DNA of 9,556 bases from Candidatus Hydrogenedentota bacterium. Its GTDB lineage: Bacteria; Hydrogenedentota; Hydrogenedentia; Hydrogenedentales; SLHB01. Location of the stretch: the NCBI GenBank assembly GCA_003552765.1, contig PUOI01000607.1, positions 1-9,556 on the forward strand, read 5' to 3'. Each line of letters opens with the position of its first letter. Positions within the stretch are counted from its first letter, which is position 1. A program made the translations under genes and the position numbers. The notes under the pieces are model-generated. The model had not been told where the DNA came from, did not search any database, and saw only the letters and a list, made by a program, of their open reading frames with translations. Of this stretch, positions 1 to 6,998 are shown one piece after another.

Positions 1-848
1 AGCACTTGGCTCATGAGTTGCTCCTGAGCGGCCGCATGGCCTCTCTCGGCGAGCTGGATGCGGGTGGTGGTGATGTCCCGCCCTCGGCCCCGCAACAGCG
101 GTTGCGTCAGGTTGACGTTCAGCCCTCCGCCCCACTCATCGCGGAACTGGGTGAAGGTGCCCTGGTCCTTGTCCAGGTTGAACGTGATGTCGTAGCCGGT
201 CCCCCATTCAAGCAGGCCGGAGAGTGAATAGGAAGACCGGGTGCGCTGGGCCTCGGTGTCCTGAACGCCCGCGAAGGTCGCGACATCGGAAGGCGCCGTC
301 TCCTCCGAACGCATGTAGGTGATGCTGCTGGAGGCCACGGGATCAAATTCGCCGTGTGCTGAAAAGATATCCGTTTCGGAGAGCAGGGGGTCGTGCGATG
401 CCACGATGATGTCGTCGTTTCGATCAAGCGCCATGCGCACGCATTCCCTAACCGACATGGGGAGACGTGGAATTTCGCCGTCGTCCTCCATCACCCGGTA
501 AAACAGGTCCAGATCAATCCGTTCCTCATCCAGCAGGCGTTGGATGTCGTCCTGATATTCCATCTCCACCTCCGCTGGAGCCGGGAGGCGGTCAAGGGGG
601 CGGCCCTCCGGCGCGTCGGTTTCGGCCGGACCTGGGCTGGGGAGGGGCTCGGCCTCAATGGCCGGGTTTGAGGGGGACTGCTCTCCCTGTTCCTCCTCCC
701 GTTCGCCGGCCGGAACCAGGATGGGACCGGCGTGTTCGGCATCGGCTTCAAGGGGTTGCCCGCCCGCCTCATTGCCGTTGATCCACAGGCTGAACCCCGC
801 GCACAATACCGCGCCAGCCAACCATTTCCCCAACCGTGGCAGGTGCAT
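1..848 (-). CDS. TolC-family outer membrane efflux protein, N-terminal part (runs off window)
   Basis: Outer-membrane channel subunit of the TolC family, which normally works with an inner-membrane pump or type I secretion system. Only the first 282 codons are visible; the frame is open to the window edge, so the C-terminus is missing. Residues 1-28 look like a signal peptide (basic MHLPRLGK, then a hydrophobic stretch). Residues about 31-95 form an acidic, Pro/Glu-rich linker. Residues 131-146 (SVRECVRMALDRNDDI) match the start of the TolC helical repeat, FDP at 168-170 is typical, and 246-256 (NLTQPLLRGRG) followed by a helix starting near ITTTRIQLAE is the family's most recognisable block. 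The ATG at 848 is preceded by a near-perfect ribosome binding site. It lies 166 nt downstream of the TPR gene on the same strand. The family call is firm; the transported substrate cannot be told. Confidence 0.9.
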   Translation of the reverse strand, partial: MHLPRLGKWLAGAVLCAGFSLWINGNEAGGQPLEADAEHAGPILVPAGEREEEQGEQSPSNPAIEAEPLPSPGPAETDAPEGRPLDRLPAPAEVEMEYQDDIQRLLDEERIDLDLFYRVMEDDGEIPRLPMSVRECVRMALDRNDDIIVASHDPLLSETDIFSAHGEFDPVASSSITYMRSEETAPSDVATFAGVQDTEAQRTRSSYSLSGLLEWGTGYDITFNLDKDQGTFTQFRDEWGGGLNVNLTQPLLRGRGRDITTTRIQLAERGHAAAQEQLMSQV

Positions 849-855
849 TTTCAAT

Positions 856-864
856 ACCTCCTTA
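856..864 (-). promoter_or_regulatory. Strong Shine-Dalgarno of the TolC-family gene
   Basis: On the minus strand this reads TAAGGAGGT, a full match to the 16S rRNA 3' end, ending 7 nt before the ATG at 848. It fixes the start codon and suggests efficient translation. Confidence 0.85.
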
Positions 865-933
865 CAACCCCGCGTGTAGCATTCGAAACGGCGCATACCA
901 GCGCCGTGCTGGATTCTTCTGACCATCATGAAC

Positions 934-976
934 CGGGCCAGGTTTCGGAGACAGCTGCTGTCTCCGTCCTGGCCCG
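934..976 (-). terminator. 43-nt two-part perfect hairpin between the TPR and TolC genes
   Basis: An outer stem of 9 bp (CGGGCCAGG, 934-942, with CCTGGCCCG, 968-976) and an inner stem of 9 bp (CGGAGACAG, 946-954, with CTGTCTCCG, 958-966) enclose a 3-nt CTG loop. The stems are separated by a TTT bulge on one side and a single T on the other. It lies 39 nt after the TPR stop codon in transcription order. No T-run follows on either strand, so it is not a classic intrinsic terminator. It could be a terminator without a U-tract, an mRNA-stabilising 3' end or a processing site. The structure is certain; its role is inferred. Confidence 0.5.
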
Positions 977-1014
977 CAATCCCACTACTATCCCGCCGCA
1001 CAACAACGGCGGTA

Positions 1015-2112
1015 TCAATCGTTTGTGGGCTCCTCGCCTTCTTCCGGGCTTTCCAGGTCCAGCTCTAGCGGTTCGTCCAGCCCAGGCGCCTCTACCTCGC
1101 CCGGCGCCTCCTCGGGATCAATCTCGATCTCCATGGGCTCGCCTTCGTCCGCGGGGAAGTCGGGCATCTCCGGCGTCTCCACGTCTGGATCCACTTCAAC
1201 CTCTGGATCTGGCGCAGGCGGCACATCCATTGGCGGAACGTCGGGCGTTTCTGGCGGGGCCATGGGCGCATCATCCATCGGCGGAGCGGGTGGCGGCGCA
1301 TCGCCGGGCTGCGTTTCCATGGGCGGCGCCATCATGGGGTCGTCCGCGGCCATGGGCGGCGTGGGCTCCATGTCATCCAGCAAGGGCGCATCTTCCATGA
1401 CCGTCTCGGGCACTTCGCCGGGATGCTCCACGTCAAGGCGCGCTAGCGCGGTCCGCGCCCGGCTGGCCTGATGGGAGCCCGGGAAGATGGTGAGCTGCTC
1501 CTCATAGGCCGCGATGGCCTCTTCAATGGCGTCCTGTTGTTCGTGGACCCGTCCCATGGCGTAATAGGCGCGTTTCCCAGGCAACGTTTCGGGCCACATC
1601 TCCACGACTTCCTCGTACAGACGCAAGGCCTCCTCGTAGTCACCTTCTTCCTCGGCGAGATTGCCCAGGGCCTCCACCGCAAAAGGCGCGAATTCGCCCC
1701 CGGGATACTCTTGTCTGAGTGTTTGGAACAATTCCCCGGCCTGCTCGTATTCACCGGCATCAAAAGCCGACTCCGCCGCCATGTACAGGATCTCTTCGCG
1801 CAATCCCCGCGCCTCGGCGGCCAACTGTTCGAGTTCGGCCGCCCGGACTCCGGGGTCCTCGGTTTGCATGGCGCGCGCGTATTGGCTCACGACCCGTGCT
1901 TGCTGGGCTTGCACGTTCACCCGGTACAAAACCCCCGCCATTGCGGCAATAAGGATAAAAACCCCCGCGGCGACATAGAGCAACGGGTTTTCCCGGATGT
2001 GTTCTAGCCACGCGTTCCATTCCGAGTTGCCGGTGTCATCGTGTTGTTGGGTGGGGGCGAAGAACATGTCCCCACGCTTCTTGCGTTTGCGTCCCTTCTT
2101 TTCTAAAGCCAT
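1015..2112 (-). CDS. Membrane-anchored TPR protein, YfgM-like, with long acidic Pro/Met-rich tail
   Basis: A 365-residue protein. A very basic N-terminus (EKKGRKRKKRG, residues 4-14) precedes one transmembrane helix at about 44-63 (LLYVAAGVFILIAAMAGVLY), giving an N-in, C-out topology. Residues about 70-225 are helical tetratricopeptide repeats, with clear TPR spacing around 108-135, 143-173 and 181-211 (for example AYYAMGRVHEQQDAIEEAIAAY). The order of helix, QxxxA-type linker and repeats resembles E. coli YfgM, a periplasmic TPR protein that associates with the SecYEG translocon and PpiD; this assignment is inference. Residues 231-365 are a low-complexity tail rich in Asp, Glu, Pro and Met with no Lys, Arg or His. 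It starts at the ATG at 2112, with AAAGGCGG just upstream. It sits 88 nt downstream of a lipoprotein gene. A generic TPR scaffold is the alternative. Confidence 0.8.
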   Translation of the reverse strand: MALEKKGRKRKKRGDMFFAPTQQHDDTGNSEWNAWLEHIRENPLLYVAAGVFILIAAMAGVLYRVNVQAQQARVVSQYARAMQTEDPGVRAAELEQLAAEARGLREEILYMAAESAFDAGEYEQAGELFQTLRQEYPGGEFAPFAVEALGNLAEEEGDYEEALRLYEEVVEMWPETLPGKRAYYAMGRVHEQQDAIEEAIAAYEEQLTIFPGSHQASRARTALARLDVEHPGEVPETVMEDAPLLDDMEPTPPMAADDPMMAPPMETQPGDAPPPAPPMDDAPMAPPETPDVPPMDVPPAPDPEVEVDPDVETPEMPDFPADEGEPMEIEIDPEEAPGEVEAPGLDEPLELDLESPEEGEEPTND

Positions 2113-2157
2113 TGACCGCCTTTATCTCCTCTTTTATCTTCTGTAGCGCTATTTCGT

Positions 2158-2184
2158 GACGCGCCCGGTTGCGTCTTGCGCGTC
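2158..2184 (-). other. Short hairpin after the second lipoprotein gene
   Basis: GACGCGC (2158-2164) pairs with GCGCGTC (2178-2184) around a 13-nt loop, 16 nt beyond the stop codon of the NTF2-like lipoprotein. There is no T-run. It may be a weak 3'-end structure; chance is possible in GC-rich DNA. Confidence 0.25.
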
Positions 2185-2200
2185 CTACATGTTCTTGATG

Positions 2201-2674
2201 TCAGGGCAGGTCCCACGACGTAATTTTCCACAATCCGCCTTCGCGCCGGAAATGCGCCATGACCTCGCCCTCAGTTTCCAGGTGGGGATCGCGCTCCGGA
2301 TTCGTGGGCTCCGCTGTTGTGGCGAACCGCTCAATGGAATGAGCAAAATCGCCCAAGACCAAAATGCGCGGACGGCTCCGCCGGATGCGGATGTTGCGGT
2401 AGCGGCTGAAAATCTGGTCTAGGTAGGCGTGCAAATCCTGGTAGCTCCGGCCCGCGGGATCCCGGTAGCTGCGCGAAACATGGGTCAACACGCGCGCCTT
2501 CCGGCGTTCTTGCATCCCCCATTGCACTTCGGCGAGGATGGCTTCAATTTCCGCTTCCGCGCCAACCCGCCCGCCAGGAATGGGCGGACGCCAATCCAGC
2601 CGCACATCTTGCCCGGCGCATCCCGTCACGCCTAGGGCCACCATCACCACAAGCCAATGGAACCGCGTTTTCAT
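2201..2674 (-). CDS. Putative lipoprotein with NTF2/SnoaL-like domain
   Basis: A 157-residue protein. It begins MKTRFHWLVVMVALGVTGCA: a basic start, a hydrophobic core and a lipobox VTGC with Cys19 as the lipidation site, so it is probably anchored to the outer membrane facing the periplasm. Residues about 40-155 look like a cystatin/NTF2-type fold: an N-terminal helix (AEIEAILAEVQWGM), a central RSYQDLHAYLDQIF helix, strands around 95-115, and a closing EGGLWKITSWDLP, the usual last strand of NTF2/SnoaL-like domains. No catalytic residues can be assigned, and many such domains only bind ligands. The ATG at 2674 shares its A with the TGA of the upstream lipoprotein gene (TGATG), so the two are almost certainly translationally coupled. 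An in-frame TTG one codon earlier is less likely as the start. The fold is an inference by eye. Confidence 0.75.
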   Translation of the reverse strand: MKTRFHWLVVMVALGVTGCAGQDVRLDWRPPIPGGRVGAEAEIEAILAEVQWGMQERRKARVLTHVSRSYRDPAGRSYQDLHAYLDQIFSRYRNIRIRRSRPRILVLGDFAHSIERFATTAEPTNPERDPHLETEGEVMAHFRREGGLWKITSWDLP

Positions 2675-3156
2675 CAATCCCTCGGCGTGACACGAAGAAA
2701 CACGTGACGTCCCCGGAAGAATCCGCCATCGCGTATGGCAATCCGGAGTTCGCGGTTGCTTCGTTCAAACGCCAATTCAGCGCCTTGTCCCTGTACCCGG
2801 TTGGCAAGGCTCCATCCCGCCGCCGCGCATTCGCGGACAAAAAACTCGACCAGTTCGTTTACCGAGTGCCGCGTAGTGTACACGGCCTCGCCCACTTCCA
2901 GGCCGGCCCGCTCATAGATGAAACTGCGGTCGCCATCGTAGCTAAGTCCTCGGGGTATGGGCACATCGCGGAACGGCTGCTGAGGCGCGAGGCTCAGCCC
3001 GGGGTGCGGCGCTTCGTAGTCGTCGAAATCGTTATCGTAGTCAGCGTCTGCTCCACTCGTTTGCTGGCCTTGTTGCCAGGGCGGATGCTGACATCCCACC
3101 AATGGCAAAAGCAAGGCGATGAACGCAATGAGTGAAAGCCCGGTTAGTACACGCAT
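2674..3156 (-). CDS. Uncharacterised lipoprotein
   Basis: A 160-residue protein that I do not recognise by name. It starts MRVLTGLSLIAFIALLLPLV, followed by lipobox LVGC with Cys22; Gln at +2 argues for outer-membrane sorting. Residues 30-60 are a Gln/Asp/Tyr-rich flexible linker. Residues about 65-158 form a compact alpha/beta domain: PIPRGLSYDGDRSF, a GEAVY strand, a helix around SVNELVEFFVRECAAAGW, then AELAFERSNRELRIAI and HVFLRVTPRD strands. This pattern (small signature, FF helix, GW, strand) resembles small domains of unknown function in other bacterial lipoproteins, from memory only. The ATG at 3156 is chosen because the lipoprotein signal starts there and GAGG lies about 10 nt upstream; the frame stays open to 3528, but that part is not protein-like. 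It overlaps the next lipoprotein gene by one base. Confidence 0.75.
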   Translation of the reverse strand: MRVLTGLSLIAFIALLLPLVGCQHPPWQQGQQTSGADADYDNDFDDYEAPHPGLSLAPQQPFRDVPIPRGLSYDGDRSFIYERAGLEVGEAVYTTRHSVNELVEFFVRECAAAGWSLANRVQGQGAELAFERSNRELRIAIRDGGFFRGRHVFLRVTPRD

Positions 3157-3509
3157 GATAGTATCCTCGTGACCGAATCGTGAAAACGTGCGGCGATCCC
3201 TAACTACAGCCGGTAGCGCTCTGGATGAGCGTGGGGCTCGCGGAAGCCCCGCATATCTGAAGGGAATGATAGCATAGCGGGCAAAGAAGATGCGACCATT
3301 TGCTGCCCAAGCGCTGGACAACGCAGCCCGATCCATTGGGATGACCCCGCAGTAGGAAGGATTCCCATCCGGCGATTGGGCGTAGGATGCTTTGACATGG
3401 GGTATGCCGTCGGCTAGATTAAGGTTGCCCGGGCGATTAGACCGGTGGCGGAAATGGGATATCCCCTGAAGAAGAGGCGCGGTGGAACCGAACCGAAAGG
3501 AAGCCTGCA
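3157..3509. other. Divergent intergenic region between lipoprotein operon and esterase gene
   Basis: This 353-nt stretch contains no convincing gene on either strand. It must hold the promoters for the lipoprotein pair (minus) and the esterase (plus), but I could not place a clear -35/-10 pair. It holds a hairpin at 3231-3252 and, near the esterase end, three short perfect palindromes within 40 nt: GCCCGGGC (3427-3434), ACCGGT (3441-3446) and GGGATATCCC (3456-3465). These could be regulator sites, though short palindromes are common in GC-rich DNA. AAGGAAG (3497-3503) serves as the esterase ribosome binding site. Confidence 0.6.
3231..3252. other. Hairpin in the divergent intergenic region
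   Basis: GTGGGGCT (3231-3238) pairs with AGCCCCGC (3245-3252), an 8-bp stem with one G-T wobble and a 6-nt loop. There is no T-run beside it. It lies about 75 nt upstream of the lipoprotein start, so it could sit in that gene's 5' leader. Confidence 0.35.
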
Positions 3510-4517
3510 ATGATGATGAAAAACGCATGGATGACGTTGATTGCTGTGGCGGTACTGATGGGAGGGATGACGGCCGTTTCCGCTGACGAAGAGGAAGCGC
3601 GCGCTCCGACCGATGGCAAGTTGAAGATATTCATATTGGCGGGGCAGTCGAACATGGTAGGTTTTGGGCAGCTCGAGGGCAGTCCTGGAACTATGGAGTG
3701 GTATCTCGAAGAGGACCCCGAGGCGTACGGCCATCTGGTGGACCAGGACGGTGACGCGGTTGTCCGGGACGACGTCTGGATCGTGAACCTGTCGTATCCC
3801 GATGAGGAGCAACAGGGTTGGCTAACGACGGGTTACGGGGCGGACGAAGGGCACATCGGCCCCGAGTACGGCTTTGGGTTCGCTGTCGGAGACTACTATG
3901 AAGATCCCGTGCTGATCATCAAGTCGGCGTGGGGGGGGAGGTCGCTTGTTCACAACTTCCTTCCTCCCAGTTCCGAAGAATATCCCGAGCCTGAAAGCGA
4001 TGGCGACAAGGGATTTCAGTACGCGGAGGTTGTGCGGCATGTCACGGAGATTACCGGGGATCTAGAGAAGTACTATCCGGACTATGACGGAGAGGGATAC
4101 GAGATTGCCGGTTTCGGCTGGCACCAGGGCTGGAACGACCGCATCGATCCGGCGGCGGTCGATGCGTACGAGAAGAACATGGAGAACTTCATCAAGGACA
4201 TACGGAACGATCTTGGCAGCCCGGAATTGCCCTTCGTTATTGCGAATACCGGCATGGGCGGCTGGACGATTCCCGATGATGCCCCCTACAAGGAACGGGT
4301 CGAGAAACTGATGGACGCTCAGTTGGCGCTTTCCGATCCCGAAAAGTATCCCGAATTCGAAGGTACTGTCGCCGGTGTTGAGACGCGCGATTTCCAGAGA
4401 AGCGAGGAGGAATCCCCCTCCGGACAGGGCTTCCACTGGCTGCGCAACTGGGAAACCTTCTATCTCATCGGTAAGAGCATGGGGGATGCCATGGTGGACT
4501 TGCTGGAAGGACAATAG
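3510..4517 (+). CDS. Secreted SGNH/sialate O-acetylesterase-type (SASA) carbohydrate esterase
   Basis: A 335-residue predicted hydrolase that removes ester (typically acetyl) groups from carbohydrates. Residues 1-25 are a signal peptide ending AVSA, so it is exported. Block I is FILAGQSNMVGF (41-52), with nucleophile Ser47. GPEYGFG (117-123) and KSAWGGRSL (138-146) are typical oxyanion-side elements, GFGWHQGWND (201-210) is the WxQGxxD-type block, and GQGFHWLRN (305-313) carries the probable catalytic His309. The Asp often found just before the His is not obvious. Family members include sialate O-acetylesterases and acetylxylan esterases; the true substrate is open. It is the only plus-strand gene here, alone between two minus-strand groups, and converges on hisC. 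Three consecutive ATGs start the frame; the first is 6 nt after AAGGAAG. It contains a run of eight G at 3931-3938. Confidence 0.9.
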   Translation: MMMKNAWMTLIAVAVLMGGMTAVSADEEEARAPTDGKLKIFILAGQSNMVGFGQLEGSPGTMEWYLEEDPEAYGHLVDQDGDAVVRDDVWIVNLSYPDEEQQGWLTTGYGADEGHIGPEYGFGFAVGDYYEDPVLIIKSAWGGRSLVHNFLPPSSEEYPEPESDGDKGFQYAEVVRHVTEITGDLEKYYPDYDGEGYEIAGFGWHQGWNDRIDPAAVDAYEKNMENFIKDIRNDLGSPELPFVIANTGMGGWTIPDDAPYKERVEKLMDAQLALSDPEKYPEFEGTVAGVETRDFQRSEEESPSGQGFHWLRNWETFYLIGKSMGDAMVDLLEGQ

Positions 4518-4541
4518 GGACCAGGCAACCCGGATGCAAGT

Positions 4542-4571
4542 CCCCCGCCGGACACGGGAGGCTTTTGGGGG
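4542..4571. terminator. Possible weak bidirectional terminator between esterase and hisC
   Basis: CCCCCGCC (4542-4549) can pair with GGC (4560-4562) and GGGGG (4567-4571), with TTTT (4563-4566) bulged out. It lies in the 69-nt convergent gap where a terminator is expected. The bulge makes the stem imperfect, so the call is weak. Confidence 0.25.
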
Positions 4572-4586
4572 CGGCGTTAGGAACCG

Positions 4587-5636
4587 TTAGCCAATGAGTT
4601 CGCCCAAGGCGTTCACGACGGCCTCGTTCTCCTCGGGCGCGCCCACCGAAATCCGCAGCGCGTGTTTCAAGCGCCGCACGGGGAAGTAGCGCACGAGAAT
4701 GTTGCGCCGTTTCAATTCCTGGAAAAGGATGCTCGCGGATGGCGAACCGTTCCATTCAGCGAGCACGAAGTTGGCTTGCGAAGGGGGCACATGAAACCCG
4801 AGTCTCCGCAAGGACTCCGTGAGATATTGCCGTCCTTCGCGCACACGATCCGCGTTGGCTTGCATGTGCTCGTAATCGGTGAAGGCCGCCAGCCCCAGGC
4901 ATTGGGTCACGGCGTTTAGGTTGTAGGAGTCCTTGGTTTTCAAGAGTTCCGCGATGAGTTCGGGCCGGGCCACCGCCGTTCCGAGCCGTATCCCCGCCAG
5001 ACTGAAGGACTTGCTGAAGCTCCGCATGACGATGGCGTTCTCGTGGCGTTGCGGGAAATCCATGCAGTTGTCCTCGGCGAAGTCCGCGTAAGCCTCATCA
5101 ATGACCACCACCCCATCGAAAATCTCGCAGAGTTTCTCGACCTCGGCGCGCGGAGTGCATACGCCCGATGGCGCATTGGGGCGGGGAAGAAAACACAGGC
5201 GGGCGGGCGTCTGAAAGAAGCTTTCCGTCAGTTGAAATGAATCGTCCAGGTCCAGCAGCACGGGCCGCGCGCCATGCAGCATCGCCAGCGTCTCGTACAG
5301 CGTGTACGTCGGATAAGGCGTCAGGATATCGTCGCCGGGATCCACGAACGCGCGGATGGCCATGGCGAGCAATTCGTCCATGCCATTGCCCGCAATCACC
5401 CAGTCCTTGGAGGGATAACCGTAGCGCTCCGCACAGGCGCGGCGCAAGCCGGCGCTCACGGGATCGGGATAACGCCGGAGCCCTTCGATCGCCAGCTCCC
5501 GCAAGGCTTCTTCCACTCGCGGGGAAGGGGGAAAGGGGTTCTCGTTTGTGTTCAGCTTGATAACGCCGCCTTCGCGCGGCTGTTCGCCGGGAACATAGCC
5601 TGTAACCTCGCTGAGAATGCTGCGTCCGTAGTTCAC
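4587..5636 (-). CDS. hisC: Histidinol-phosphate aminotransferase
   Basis: A cytoplasmic PLP-dependent class I/II aminotransferase of 349 residues, normal for the family. It transfers the amino group from glutamate to imidazole-acetol phosphate, giving L-histidinol phosphate. Visible marks are LNTNENPF (28-35), typical of HisC, AGNGMDEL (82-89), PNAPSG (153-158) in the PN.P.G position, VIDEAYADF (178-186) with the PLP-ring Asp180, SFSKSFSLAGIRLG (206-219) with Schiff-base Lys209, and LRISVG (327-332) with the carboxylate-binding Arg328. It starts with GTG at 5636, overlapping the hisD stop by 4 nt (GTGA), so its translation is probably coupled to hisD. Related enzymes can also accept aromatic 2-oxo acids, but the hisD neighbour supports HisC. 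Confidence 0.95.
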   Translation of the reverse strand: MNYGRSILSEVTGYVPGEQPREGGVIKLNTNENPFPPSPRVEEALRELAIEGLRRYPDPVSAGLRRACAERYGYPSKDWVIAGNGMDELLAMAIRAFVDPGDDILTPYPTYTLYETLAMLHGARPVLLDLDDSFQLTESFFQTPARLCFLPRPNAPSGVCTPRAEVEKLCEIFDGVVVIDEAYADFAEDNCMDFPQRHENAIVMRSFSKSFSLAGIRLGTAVARPELIAELLKTKDSYNLNAVTQCLGLAAFTDYEHMQANADRVREGRQYLTESLRRLGFHVPPSQANFVLAEWNGSPSASILFQELKRRNILVRYFPVRRLKHALRISVGAPEENEAVVNALGELIG

Positions 5637-6937
5637 TGCCGCACCTCGATTGCCCGGGCGTGAGCGGTGAGTTCCTCGGCATTGGCCAACGCGAGGATGT
5701 GCGGCGCCGCCTCCCGGAAACGCGCCGGAGAGTACGAGATGACGCTGCTCTTCTTATAGAAGTCGTCCGCGGACAGCGCCGAAGAGAACCGGGCGCGGCC
5801 CCCGGTGGGCAGAATGTGATTCGAGCCCGCAAAATAGTCGCCAACCGCCACGCTGGTGTCCGCGCCAACGGCGATGCATCCCGCGTTGCGAATCTTGTCC
5901 ACGAATCCCCAGGAATCCTCGACCTGAACGGACAAGTGCTCGGGGGCGAATTCGTTGACCAGTTCGGCGGCCTCATCCAGCGAGCGCACGAGACACGCCT
6001 TGCCTTGCGTGCTCAAGGCCGTTCGGATGATGTCCGCCTTGCTCAGGGTCTGCAACTCGGTCTCGATCGCGTCCAGCACCTCTTGGATGAATCCTTCATC
6101 GGCCGCGAACAAGACGCTGACCGCCTCTTCGTCGTGTTCGGCCTGCGCCATCAATTCGGCCGCGGCCAAGCGGGGACTCGCCGAGCCGTCGGCCACTACG
6201 GCCACCTCCGAAGGCCCAGCCTCCTTGTCGATGTCCGCGACATCCGAGATTAGGCGTTTGGCCACCGTCACGAAGATGTTGCCGGGTCCCGTAATCTTGC
6301 GCACCGCCGGTATCGAGTCCGTACCGTAGGCCAAGGCCGCCACGGCATGCGCGCCTCCCACCCGGAACACACGGTCCGCCCCCGCCAGCGAAGCAGCCGC
6401 GAGGACAAGGGGGTGAATGGTTCCGTTGTAGCTGGGCGGCGAGACCATGATGATTTCGCTGACGCCGGCCGCCTTCGCCGGCACGATGTTCATGAGCACC
6501 GACGAGGGGTAAAACGCCTTGCCGCCGGGCACATAGACCCCCGCGCTCTCGATGGGCGTCACGCGCTGGCCGAGAATGGTTCCGTCGTCATCCATGTGTT
6601 CCCACGAGCGGTGCACTTGGACCTCGTGGAACGCGCGGATATTCCGATGAGCCTCTTCGAGCGCCTTGCGGAGTTCCGGGCTCAACTCGTCGAAAGCCGC
6701 CTGGATTTCGTCTGGGCCAATCTCGAATTCGCTTGGCTTTAGCGATACCCCGTCGAAACGCTCGGTGTATTCGGCCACGGCGGCGTCGCCCCGTTCGCGC
6801 ACGTCGTTGACGATGGCTTGGGTGTTATCGAGCACTTCCGAGCGCCGGGCTTCGTCTCCTCCGCTTTGCCCGCGGCTGGCGAACGCGGCCTTGAGGGACT
6901 CGCATTGCGCGTCGCTGGTAATCTTGATGAACTCCAT
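5633..6937 (-). CDS. hisD: Histidinol dehydrogenase
   Basis: A cytoplasmic zinc enzyme of 434 residues, the usual length, that carries out the last two steps of histidine synthesis: NAD-dependent oxidation of L-histidinol to histidinal and then histidine. The signature IESAGVYVPGGKAFYPSS lies at 129-146. RVGGAHAVAALAYGT (192-206) and KITGPGN (214-220) belong to the NAD-binding core. The zinc ligands of the family are recognisable as Gln265 and His268 (AQAEHD), Asp367 (GDYFAGSNH) and His426 (LTAHARA). The catalytic Glu333-His334 pair sits in FAPEHL. The start at 6937 fits family length and has AAGGA about 10 nt upstream; the frame continues to 7060 but would overlap murA and is not HisD-like. 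It overlaps hisC by 4 nt and follows murA after 61 nt. All key residues are present. Confidence 0.97.
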   Translation of the reverse strand: MEFIKITSDAQCESLKAAFASRGQSGGDEARRSEVLDNTQAIVNDVRERGDAAVAEYTERFDGVSLKPSEFEIGPDEIQAAFDELSPELRKALEEAHRNIRAFHEVQVHRSWEHMDDDGTILGQRVTPIESAGVYVPGGKAFYPSSVLMNIVPAKAAGVSEIIMVSPPSYNGTIHPLVLAAASLAGADRVFRVGGAHAVAALAYGTDSIPAVRKITGPGNIFVTVAKRLISDVADIDKEAGPSEVAVVADGSASPRLAAAELMAQAEHDEEAVSVLFAADEGFIQEVLDAIETELQTLSKADIIRTALSTQGKACLVRSLDEAAELVNEFAPEHLSVQVEDSWGFVDKIRNAGCIAVGADTSVAVGDYFAGSNHILPTGGRARFSSALSADDFYKKSSVISYSPARFREAAPHILALANAEELTAHARAIEVRQ

Positions 6938-6963
6938 CGGTGAGGTTCCTTTCGTACTCCAAG

Positions 6964-6987
6964 GGGCGCCGCGGCAATAGGGCGCCC
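6964..6987 (-). other. Small hairpin between murA and hisD
   Basis: GGGCGCC (6964-6970) pairs with GGCGCCC (6981-6987) around a 10-nt loop, in the 61-nt gap between murA and hisD. No T-run follows. It could slow read-through or protect an mRNA end; a chance structure cannot be excluded. Confidence 0.3.
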
Positions 6988-6998
6988 GCGCCACAGAG

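Noticed and set aside
732..1400. Plus-strand open frame of 222 codons
   Set aside because: It crosses the TolC start, the intergenic hairpin and the TPR tail, and gives a Pro/Ala/Arg-rich translation typical of a shadow frame.
3157..3528. N-terminal extension of the first lipoprotein gene
   Set aside because: The frame is open, but the lipoprotein signal peptide with its ribosome binding site begins at 3156, and the extension would overlap the esterase start.
4573..4589. Direct repeat CGTTAG-GAAC-CGTTAG at the hisC stop codon
   Set aside because: Two 6-mers, one of which contains the stop codon, are too short to call a target-site duplication or attachment site.
5098..5976. Minus-strand open frame of 292 codons
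   Set aside because: It runs across the hisD-hisC junction in another frame; both true genes are complete and overlap by 4 nt.
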